NCBI GenBank assembly: GCA_003220535.1 | Contig: QHSU01000068.1 | Location: 62,001 to 126,000 of the forward strand | Source of the DNA: Candidatus Rokuibacteriota bacterium | GTDB taxonomy: Bacteria > Methylomirabilota > Methylomirabilia > Rokubacteriales > CSP1-6 | Reading direction: 5' to 3' | DNA length: 64,000 nt | Shown: piece by piece, positions 57,644-64,000 of the stretch | How positions within the stretch are numbered: position 1 is the stretch's first letter | How the letters are laid out: each line of letters starts with the position of its first letter | Program-made: the position numbers and the translations under genes | The notes under the pieces: model-generated | Told to the model about the DNA's origin: nothing | The model's input: the letters and a program-made list of their open reading frames with translations, nothing else | Databases searched by the model: none

Positions 57644-58558
57644 CTAGGTGTAGACGCTCAAGAATGTCTCGTTCAGTTCCTGCGAATAGTAGAAGACCGC
57701 GGGCCCGATCTGGTCCATTGTCCACTTGATCGCGCGGCAGTCCGGGTCCATCTGATACGAGGTGTAGCCGCCGAATGTCTCGAGCCGGTTGCCGGACGGA
57801 TCGAAGAAGTAGATCGTGGCGCCCCGGGTGATGCCGTGCCGGCCCGGCCCGTAGTCGATCCGCGCCTTGTGCATCGTCAGGATGTCCGCCGCTCGGAACA
57901 GCGCGTCGGCAGAGTCCACGACGAAGGCGGCGTGGTGAAACCCTCCGGCCCGCCCAGGGACGATCGCGATGTCATGCGGTGCCGGCCGCTGCCAGAGCCA
58001 CGCGGCGACGGGGACTCCCTCCGGGTTGACGAGCATCTCGCTCACTCGGAATTCCAGGACTTCCTGAAAGAACTGAATGGCCTTCGGCGGCTCTGGCGCC
58101 GTCACCAGGGTGTGGTCCAATCTCGGCGGAGCGATGCCCTTGAGGCCTTCCGGCCACGGGGCCGGGTTGACCGTGGGCAGCAGATTCCCCGTGTAGTCCA
58201 TCTCGTTGTAGAGCTCCACGGTGTGCCCGGAAGGCACGATGAACCGGAGGGCGCGGCCTCGACGGTAGTCCTCCGAGATCACGTCATACTTGACGCTGAA
58301 CTGTCGGAGGCGGCGCTCATAGTAGTCGAGGTCTTCAGGGTCCACCGTCCGGAACGCGAGCCGAACCATGCCCGCCCGCTCGGCTTCGGTCAGCGCGACG
58401 GAGTACGCATGGCGCTCGTCCCACCCCTTGAGGTAGGCGGTCTTCCCTTCGCGGGCCGTCAACTGCAGGCCCAGGACATTGAGGTAGTAGTCGAGGTCGC
58501 GATCGAGATCGAGGCTCCGGATCTCCACGATTCCCAGCCGAGAGATTCTGTACGGCAT
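57644..58558 (-). CDS. Extradiol (catechol 2,3-) dioxygenase, vicinal oxygen chelate type
   Basis: The 304-residue protein has two VOC modules. The metal ligands in the second are His149 (LDHTLVTA), His209 (GFHHAAFVV) and Glu260 (RLETFGGY), and FFDPSGNRLE is characteristic of catechol 2,3-dioxygenases. It opens aromatic diols next to the hydroxyls. ATG 58558 follows AGGAGG. It lies downstream of a Rieske alpha subunit and a beta-subunit remnant, so the operon would hydroxylate and then cleave an aromatic ring. Confidence 0.9.
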   Translation of the reverse strand: MPYRISRLGIVEIRSLDLDRDLDYYLNVLGLQLTAREGKTAYLKGWDERHAYSVALTEAERAGMVRLAFRTVDPEDLDYYERRLRQFSVKYDVISEDYRRGRALRFIVPSGHTVELYNEMDYTGNLLPTVNPAPWPEGLKGIAPPRLDHTLVTAPEPPKAIQFFQEVLEFRVSEMLVNPEGVPVAAWLWQRPAPHDIAIVPGRAGGFHHAAFVVDSADALFRAADILTMHKARIDYGPGRHGITRGATIYFFDPSGNRLETFGGYTSYQMDPDCRAIKWTMDQIGPAVFYYSQELNETFLSVYT

Positions 58559-58602
58559 CACGTCCTCCTGTCCCGCATGGCATCGCCACGCGCGACCGCT
58601 GC

Positions 58603-58686
58603 TCACGCCCCTCGATGTCCCGATAGCTGCGTGAAGCTCGGCCTCGCTGTAGAGGAAGTCTTCGACCTGGCGGACTCGTCGCTCAC
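58603..58686 (-). pseudogene. Remnant of a Rieske oxygenase beta-subunit gene
   Basis: GTG 58686 overlaps the alpha-subunit stop (GTGA) and begins with the residues VSDESAR. One base away in frame the sequence continues VEDFLYSEAELHA, which is the beginning of ring-hydroxylating dioxygenase beta subunits (typically a QVEDFLYREAELLDER pattern). Homology then stops, and the frame closes at a TGA at 58603-58605. A frameshift plus loss of the remaining roughly 130 codons explains this. Confidence 0.55.
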
Positions 58687-60035
58687 GGCACCATCAGCTC
58701 CGCCCAGCTCTCGGCCCCCATGAACTGGCGCCAGCGCCCGTAGAAGCCGCGCTGGTTGCTCTCGCTGGCGTTGGCCTCCGTCACGTCGCAGATCGTGCCG
58801 GGAAGCTTGAGCCCGTGGTCCTCGAACGCGCGCGTGGCGCGGCCGAGCCCCATCTCGTAGTTGTAGGGATACTGGCGGGCGGTGGTGCCGCGGCTCGCCT
58901 TGTGGGCGTAGTTCCAGTTCTCCATGTCGTCCTGCTCGGTGAGTCCGGACGGACCGGAGTAGCGAATGTAATAGTGGCGCAGGACGTCCTTCACCTCCGC
59001 CGGCGCATCGGCGTCGACGAAGTACCAGCGCCAGACCTCGGTCTGGTGCGGCCCGCGCGGGTGCCACACCGCGAGCGTGCGCGGCTGTCGCGCCAGTGGC
59101 GACACGTTGGGGAACATCGTTCCAGGGCCGCCGAACAGCCGCCAGTACTCGCCCCGACGGCGCTTCCGCTCCTCCTCGCAGTGCCGGAAATAGTCGGCGA
59201 CCAGGGGCGTGTCCTGGTACGCGGGGGCCAGCGGCGAATCGTGCTTTCGGAGGAACGTGATCATCGAGTGGCCGAGCTCGGGGAACGACACGTCGAGCCA
59301 GCGCGCCTCGTTCCGCTCCTGCACGTCGCGGCGACCTTTGCCGCTCGGCCCGATGCCGACCATGTCCACCGAGCGATGGCTCACGCCGTGGTAGCGGTCG
59401 CCGGAGAAGTTCTCGGCGGGGAACTTCCAGTTGCAGGGGATGAGCCACTTGTGGATCCCGGCGATGACCTCGGTCCCACCCTCGCGCCCGTCCCACGCGT
59501 CGAGCAGCAGGTCGAGGTAGAGCTTGTAGCCGCCCAGGTATTCGAGGAACGTGGGCGCCGAGGCGTCCCACGTGGCCCAGATCGTGCCCTTGTAGTTCTC
59601 CATCCGGGCGACCTCGATGAGCCCCCACTGACTACGGTCGAGCTGCGCGCCGTAGGCGTCCTTGCCGAACGGCACCCCGACCAGCGCCCCGTCGGTCCCG
59701 TAGCTCCAGCCGTGGTAGGGGCAGGTGAACTCGACCGTGTTGCCTTCGTCGTAGCGGCACACCTTCATGCCGCGGTGCCGGCAGGAATTGAGGAAGACGC
59801 GGGCCCGTCCGGCGCGGTCGCGGCACAGGATGACCGATTCCTCGCCCATGCAGGACGTGAGGTAGTCGCCCGGGCGCGGGATCTGGCTCTCGTGGCCGAC
59901 GAAAAGCCAGGCGCGCGCGAAGACCCGCTCCAGCTCCTGCCGGTAGATCTCCTCGCTGACGAAGATCTCCCGGCTGATGATCCCGCGCTCGACGTCGACC
60001 AGACTCTTGAGGCCCCCGGGCTCTCCACTGGTCAT
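58683..60035 (-). CDS. Rieske aromatic-ring-hydroxylating dioxygenase, alpha subunit
   Basis: The 450-residue protein has a Rieske site (Cys85, His87, Cys105, His108; CRHRG and CPYHGW) and a catalytic domain with CNWKFPAENFSGDRYHGVSH providing the two histidines of the iron site. The long C-terminal part (residues 250-450) is typical of the naphthalene/biphenyl-type alpha subunits that need a beta subunit. Only a remnant of that partner survives downstream. ATG 60035 follows CGAGGAGG. A ferredoxin and ring-cleavage enzyme are encoded in the same operon. Confidence 0.92.
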   Translation of the reverse strand: MTSGEPGGLKSLVDVERGIISREIFVSEEIYRQELERVFARAWLFVGHESQIPRPGDYLTSCMGEESVILCRDRAGRARVFLNSCRHRGMKVCRYDEGNTVEFTCPYHGWSYGTDGALVGVPFGKDAYGAQLDRSQWGLIEVARMENYKGTIWATWDASAPTFLEYLGGYKLYLDLLLDAWDGREGGTEVIAGIHKWLIPCNWKFPAENFSGDRYHGVSHRSVDMVGIGPSGKGRRDVQERNEARWLDVSFPELGHSMITFLRKHDSPLAPAYQDTPLVADYFRHCEEERKRRRGEYWRLFGGPGTMFPNVSPLARQPRTLAVWHPRGPHQTEVWRWYFVDADAPAEVKDVLRHYYIRYSGPSGLTEQDDMENWNYAHKASRGTTARQYPYNYEMGLGRATRAFEDHGLKLPGTICDVTEANASESNQRGFYGRWRQFMGAESWAELMVP

Positions 60036-60173
60036 GCTCGTCCTCCTCGAGATTGGAGCTGGCGCGCCGCCCCCGGCGCCAGGTCGGGCGCCGAGGCGCG
60101 GCTCTAAGCGATGGTAGGCCAAGATCCTCTCGCGCGGTAGCCGCAGCGAGACCACGGCCAGGATCTGCCAGCG

Positions 60174-61388
60174 ATGATAGACTCCCCCTCCATGACCGAG
60201 TCGCGCCTGCCGCTGGACGGCATCCGGGTGCTCGAGCTCGCCCAGGTGGTCGCCGGCCCGTTCTGTGGCGCGCTGATGGCCGAGTTCGGGGCCGAGGTGA
60301 TCAAGACCGAGATGCCCGGCCGCGGCGACGACCTCCGGCGCCTCGGCCCGACGGAGGACGGCTGCACCTACTGGTTCGCCGTCGACAACCGCAACAAGAA
60401 GCTCATGACCCTCGACCTCCACACGCCCAAAGGGCAGGACATCGTCCGGCGACTGGCCCCCCAGTGCGACGTGGTCCTCGAGAACTTCCGGCCCGGCGTC
60501 CTCGAGCGGTGGGGTCTCGGCTGGGAAGCGCTGCACGCGATCAACCCGCGTCTGATCATGGCGCGGATCACCGCGTTCGGTCAGACCGGCCCCTTGAATC
60601 AAGGGCCCGGCTACGCCGCGATCGGCTCGGCGTTCGGCGGGACGTGGTACGTGAACGGTCCGGCCGATCGGCCACCGGCGCGTCCGACGCCGGTGTACCC
60701 CGACTACATGACCGGGCTCTTCACGGCGTTCGGCGTGCTCGCGGCACTCCGCCACCGCGACGCGACCGGCGAGGGACAGTGGATCGACGCCGCGCTCTAT
60801 GAGTCGGCCTTCCGTGTCATGGAGTTCACGACGACGCTCTTCGGCCGGCAGCGCGTCGTGCGCGAGCGCGGCGGCCTGCAGCACGCGGGCTGGCCGGGGG
60901 GCGCCTTCGCCACCCAGGACGGCAAGTGGATCGTCTTCACGGCGCCGGCGCAGCACCTCTTCGAGCGGCTCTGCGCGATGATCGGCCGGCCCGAGCTCCC
61001 GCGCGACCCGCGGTTCGCCAGCGCCGCGGAGCGGCCGACGCATATTTCCGTCATCCTGGACCTCATGACGGAATGGTTCGCCGCGCGACCCTTCGAGAAG
61101 GCGCTGGCCGAGCTCAAGGGCCACGACATCCCTCACTCGCCGATCATGAGCATAGCCGACATCTTCGCCGATCCGCACTACCGCGCGCGGCAGATGATCA
61201 TCGACGTGCCCGCCGAGGGGCTCGGCGCGCTGCCCCAGCCGGGCGTCGTGCCCAAGCTCTCGCTGACGCCCGGCCGCGTCACGCACGCCGGCGGGGCGCT
61301 CGGCCGCCACACCGACGAGATCCTGTCGGGGCTGCTCGGCATGAGCGCCGACGAGATCGCCGGGCTGCGCGCCGACGGCGTCGTCTAG
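60174..61388 (+). CDS. CaiB/BaiF family CoA-transferase
   Basis: The product has the family III CoA-transferase signature: LPLDGIRVLELAQVVAGPF, AEFGAEVIKTEMPGRGDD, LENFRPGVLERWGLG, ITAFGQTGP and the catalytic Asp in PVYPDYMTGL. From ATG 60174 the Asp is residue 177; from the second ATG at 60192 it is 171, closer to the Asp169 of formyl-CoA transferase, so 60192 may be the true start. Neither has a clear ribosome binding site. It activates a carboxylic acid by moving CoA from a donor thioester. Confidence 0.9.
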   Translation: MIDSPSMTESRLPLDGIRVLELAQVVAGPFCGALMAEFGAEVIKTEMPGRGDDLRRLGPTEDGCTYWFAVDNRNKKLMTLDLHTPKGQDIVRRLAPQCDVVLENFRPGVLERWGLGWEALHAINPRLIMARITAFGQTGPLNQGPGYAAIGSAFGGTWYVNGPADRPPARPTPVYPDYMTGLFTAFGVLAALRHRDATGEGQWIDAALYESAFRVMEFTTTLFGRQRVVRERGGLQHAGWPGGAFATQDGKWIVFTAPAQHLFERLCAMIGRPELPRDPRFASAAERPTHISVILDLMTEWFAARPFEKALAELKGHDIPHSPIMSIADIFADPHYRARQMIIDVPAEGLGALPQPGVVPKLSLTPGRVTHAGGALGRHTDEILSGLLGMSADEIAGLRADGVV

Positions 61389-61481
61389 CGGCGCGCCGGC
61401 GGACCGCGTCACAGAGACTTCCGAAGATCGTCACACTCCCATCATCTTTCCCTGCGATAAGGGCCGCGTCGATGACCCCAC

Positions 61482-61495
61482 CCTCCTCGAGGAGG
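61482..61495 (+). promoter_or_regulatory. Palindrome that buries the ribosome binding site of the PhoX-like gene
   Basis: CCTCCTCGAGGAGG is a perfect palindrome that folds as CCTCC, loop TCGA, GGAGG. The GGAGG arm (61491-61495) is the ribosome binding site, five bases before ATG 61501. The hairpin would hide it, as in RNA thermometers or protein-melted switches. Confidence 0.4.
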
Positions 61496-61500
61496 CTCGT

Positions 61501-62202
61501 ATGAAGCGTGGATCGAAGCGGCACCTGGGCCGACACAACTTCGGCGACGTCGCCGGTCTCGACGCGCTGGCACTCGAGCAGGCGTCCATCGCCGCCGGCG
61601 TCACGCGCTTTCAGCGGCCCGGGGACGGTGCGTGGGATCCTCGGACGAGACACCGTGACGACTTCTACTTCGTGTCCACGGCGAGCCTGACGCTCAACTG
61701 TCGGCTCTGGCGTCTGTGCTTCGACGACGTCGAGCATCCCGAGCACGGGGGCACCATCGAGATCCTCCTGAAGGGCACCGAGGGCCACGGCATGCTCGAC
61801 AACGTGACGATCGATCGGCTCGGACGCATTGTCATGGACGAAGACCCCGGCAACAACGCCCGCGTGTCCAAGGTCTGGGTCTATCAGATCGCGACCGGAG
61901 AGTTCCTCGAGGTGGCGCACCACAACCCGACGTTCTTTGATTCCAGCCTGTCGAACAACCCGGCGTTCATCACGGCGGACGAAGAGTCGTCGGGGATCAT
62001 CGATGCCGCCCACATCTTCGGGCCCGGCTGGTTCCTGCTCGACGTTCAGGCTCACAAGGTGAGCACCGATCCCGAGCTGGTCGAAGGCGGCCAGCTTCTC
62101 GCCCTGTTCATCGATCCGGACATTGCCGCGCCGGACGAGGCCGAGCAGGGTCGCGGCCACGGGCACGAGGACGACGACGATTTCGACAACGACGAAATCT
62201 AG
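61501..62202 (+). CDS. PhoX/DUF839-like beta-propeller, C-terminal part only
   Basis: The 233 residues match the C-terminal portion of PhoX-type (DUF839) proteins: TRFQRPGDGAWDPR, RHRDDFYFVSTAS, HGMLDNVTIDRLGRIVMDEDPG, SSGIIDAAHIFGPGWFLLDVQAH. Family members are usually 450 residues or more with an N-terminal export signal, and here there is neither. The first 30 residues (MKRGSKRHLGRHNFGDVAG...) look unrelated or truncated. A good GGAGG precedes ATG 61501, so the short form may still be made. The acidic tail (HEDDDDFDNDE) is unusual. Confidence 0.65.
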   Translation: MKRGSKRHLGRHNFGDVAGLDALALEQASIAAGVTRFQRPGDGAWDPRTRHRDDFYFVSTASLTLNCRLWRLCFDDVEHPEHGGTIEILLKGTEGHGMLDNVTIDRLGRIVMDEDPGNNARVSKVWVYQIATGEFLEVAHHNPTFFDSSLSNNPAFITADEESSGIIDAAHIFGPGWFLLDVQAHKVSTDPELVEGGQLLALFIDPDIAAPDEAEQGRGHGHEDDDDFDNDEI

Positions 62203-62222
62203 GAAGGCCGCGAAGAGCTTGC

Positions 62223-63488
62223 CTAGCTCTGCGGAGTCGACGGCGAGGCTAGCGCCGGCCGGCGCAGCAACGTGGCGGCCAGCGGTCCGAGCACCAGCGC
62301 GGCGCCCAGCGTGTTGAGGACGGTGAATCCCCACACGCCCAGGATCATGCCGCCGGCAGCCGATCCGAACGCGCCCATCAAGCCCATGACCAGGTCGGCG
62401 AGGCCTTGCGTCGACGCGCGCTCGGCCGGCGACAGCGCGTCGGTCAGGAGCGCGCTGCCGGCCACGAAGGCGAAGTTCCAGCCCACGCCGTTGAGAAACA
62501 ACCCGAGGATGACCAGCCCGCGATCGCTGCCGGGCGCGAACCCCGCCACGATCACCGCGCCGATCAGCACCAGCGCGCCGAGGGCGATGATCGAGAGCCG
62601 CCCGAAGCGGTCGCAGAGCCAGCCCGACAGTGGCGAAGCCACGTACATCCCGGCGAGGTGCAGGGACACCGCGAGGCCGATGGTCTGCACGTGGTAACCC
62701 TGGTCGTGCAGGTACACGGGCGACGTCGAGGTCGTGCTGATCATCACGAACTGGCTGATCGTGAGTGTCGCGAGTGCCAGCTGCACCCGGAGGTCTCCCA
62801 GGATCACGCCGAGCGGACGGGCCCGCTCGACCGGTCGTCTCGGCTCGATGAGCTCGTGAAGCTGTCGTGCGACCGTCAGGGGGTCGGGCCGAAGGAGGAG
62901 CTCGACCAGGAGTGCCGCAAGCGCGTAGCCTCCGACGCTGATCAGGAACGCGCTCGCCGCCGGTGAGACGCCGACGGCGCCGCCGGCGCGCAGCGCCGGC
63001 TCCATCAAGTTGGGCCCGATGATCGAGCCGGCGGTCGAGCCCCAGACGATCAGCCCCATGGCCCGGCCGCGCTGCGCCCCGGGGCTCACGTCGGCGGCGG
63101 CGTAGCGGCTCAGCAAGTTCGAGGTCTGGGCGATTCCGAAGAGCGCCATTCCGCCGAGCAGCAGCGCAAAGCTGCTGACCACCACGCCCACCATACCGAG
63201 GAGAGAGCCGAGCACGGCGAGCGCGTAGCCGAGAGCGAGCCCCGGCCGGCGTCCCGAGCGCTGCATCAGGCGCGAGAGCGGCCAGCTGGCGAGCGCCGTT
63301 CCGAGCGCGCCGACCGCGACCGGCAGCCCCGACCAGGTGTTCGTCCCGGTGATGCCGGCCGCCATGATGCTCCCGACCGCCATCCCGATCGAGTGCCCCG
63401 TGCTGCCGCAGACCTGCGCCGCGAACAACGCCGCCATCAGCCGGCCACGGCTCGATGCGACGCGAGGCAGCGTTGCCTCCATGCTCAT
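62223..63488 (-). CDS. MFS transporter
   Basis: The 421-residue protein has about 12 transmembrane helices. MFS loop motifs are visible: PLSRLMQRSGRRPGLALGYA between helices 2 and 3, and SGWLCDRFGRLSIIALGALV between helices 8 and 9. A long cytoplasmic loop (RQLHELIEPRRPVERARP) divides the halves. ATG 63488 is chosen, with another ATG six bases downstream. No neighbouring gene identifies the substrate. It converges on the PhoX-like gene. Confidence 0.88.
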   Translation of the reverse strand: MSMEATLPRVASSRGRLMAALFAAQVCGSTGHSIGMAVGSIMAAGITGTNTWSGLPVAVGALGTALASWPLSRLMQRSGRRPGLALGYALAVLGSLLGMVGVVVSSFALLLGGMALFGIAQTSNLLSRYAAADVSPGAQRGRAMGLIVWGSTAGSIIGPNLMEPALRAGGAVGVSPAASAFLISVGGYALAALLVELLLRPDPLTVARQLHELIEPRRPVERARPLGVILGDLRVQLALATLTISQFVMISTTSTSPVYLHDQGYHVQTIGLAVSLHLAGMYVASPLSGWLCDRFGRLSIIALGALVLIGAVIVAGFAPGSDRGLVILGLFLNGVGWNFAFVAGSALLTDALSPAERASTQGLADLVMGLMGAFGSAAGGMILGVWGFTVLNTLGAALVLGPLAATLLRRPALASPSTPQS

Positions 63489-63590
63489 TGGATCGTCAGT
63501 GTAGGGGCCGGGCACGACACGGTAAACGGCCAATCGGGTGAAAGCGATGATTTGATTGGCTGGCTGCGCGCGAGTAGCACTTGACGCAAG

Positions 63591-63998
63591 ATGCGCCGAA
63601 CGCTAGATGTGGTCGGGATCCAAACCGTGAGCCCGGTGACGCTGGTCAGCTTCGACATCGATGGGACCCTCGAGGTGGGCGAGCCTCCGGGCATCGTGCC
63701 CGTCACGCTGGTGAGGACGGCCAAGCGCCTGGGCTATATCGTCGGAAGCTGCTCGGACCGGCCGATCAGCTATCAGCGAGAGCTGTGGGAGCGACTGCGT
63801 ATCGCCGTCGACTTCACGGTGCTGAAGCATCAGCTCGCAGACGTGAAGGGCCGCTTTTCGGCGGCGGTGTATTACCACATCGGCGACACCGACACCGACG
63901 ACTTCTACGCGACGGGCGCCGGCTTCAGCTTCCTCAAAGCCGCCACCCCGGCGCGACGGTACTGGCCCTCGGAGCTCTTCGCGGAGCCCTCCGGCTGA
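63591..63998 (+). CDS. Small HAD-superfamily phosphatase-like protein
   Basis: The 135-residue protein has HAD motif I as LVSFDIDGTLEVGEPPG, with the two catalytic aspartates in DIDGT. It also has GYIVGSCSDRPISYQ near motif II, a Lys in TVLKHQLADVKGRF as possible motif III, and YHIGDTDTDDFYATGAGF as the acidic motif IV. No separate cap domain is apparent, so it is a minimal HAD, probably acting on a small or macromolecular phosphate. It ends two bases before the window edge. Confidence 0.75.
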   Translation: MRRTLDVVGIQTVSPVTLVSFDIDGTLEVGEPPGIVPVTLVRTAKRLGYIVGSCSDRPISYQRELWERLRIAVDFTVLKHQLADVKGRFSAAVYYHIGDTDTDDFYATGAGFSFLKAATPARRYWPSELFAEPSG

Positions 63999-64000
63999 TG

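Noticed and set aside
60036-61412. Extension of the Rieske alpha-subunit frame upstream by about 459 codons
   Set aside because: The extension is antisense to the CaiB gene, and ATG 60035 with a strong ribosome binding site gives a family-length protein.
1-64000. CRISPR arrays, rRNA genes and insertion sequences
   Set aside because: No regularly spaced repeat-spacer pattern, no rRNA-like sequence and no transposase or terminal inverted repeats were seen anywhere in the window.

Overview
The window is about two-thirds G+C and tightly packed, with many 1-23 nt gene overlaps. It carries two complete branched-chain-type (Liv) ABC importers, several Rieske, flavin and TauD/PhyH oxygenases, a CaiB-type CoA-transferase, tandem LLM flavoenzymes and a Gram-negative envelope set (MlaC, YejM-like, YidC with a periplasmic domain). 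This resembles a free-living, metabolically versatile soil or sediment bacterium of the Candidatus Rokubacteria/Methylomirabilota type. That placement is inferred from gene content only. No rRNA gene, intact tRNA gene, CRISPR array or insertion sequence was seen.

Layout. 1-52: start of a zinc alcohol dehydrogenase (minus). 198-974: UbiE-like methyltransferase. 984-6487 (minus): a coupled five-gene biosynthetic cluster of acyl carrier protein, condensation-like acyltransferase, FAD oxidoreductase, AMP-forming ligase and flavin-dependent halogenase, with a tandem-repeat promoter region. 6628-10304: exported proteins, a Rieske oxygenase, an orphan MlaC and a protein of seven exact 22-residue repeats. 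10337-14506 (minus): HsaA-like flavin monooxygenase, TauD dioxygenase, GT-C membrane glycosyltransferase and a cupin remnant. 14769-19974: a discoidin/glycosidase protein, a GH94 C-terminal tail and an ABC exporter with a ruined ATPase site. 20293-29270 (minus): a nine-gene run of threonine-synthase-like enzyme, two LLM enzymes, M24 peptidase and a Liv importer. 29423-32539: HTH protein, class III aminotransferase and a DUF1326/DUF2182 pair. 32550-39087: a nucleotidyltransferase and PhyH dioxygenase around a shared repeat-bearing promoter region, then a small membrane protein, a TagB/F-like transferase, YejM and a YidC paralogue. 39053-45686: esterase, a broken hydrolase and an island of small genes (RRM protein, MuF-motif protein, desaturase and unknowns). 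45719-51676: hybrid histidine kinase, S1-domain protein, crotonase and amidohydrolase. 51705-56252 (minus): second Liv importer. 56451-61388: CMD protein and an aromatic oxygenase operon (Rieske alpha subunit, beta-subunit stump, extradiol dioxygenase, ferredoxin) divergent from CaiB. 61501-63998: PhoX-like fragment, MFS transporter and HAD protein.

The two strongest candidates for undescribed systems are the carrier-protein/halogenase cluster at 984-6487 and the envelope module at 34257-39087. In the first, the gene set predicts an acid loaded on a carrier protein, oxidised, halogenated and transferred to an acceptor. In the second, a YejM-type protein that keeps metal-binding residues is coupled to a dedicated YidC paralogue and a teichoic-acid-type transferase. 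Both functions are inferred from motifs and gene order only. Several genes have decayed in recognisable ways (cupin, GH94 tail, alpha/beta hydrolase, Rieske beta subunit, tRNA-Met fragment), so parts of the window appear to be undergoing deletion.
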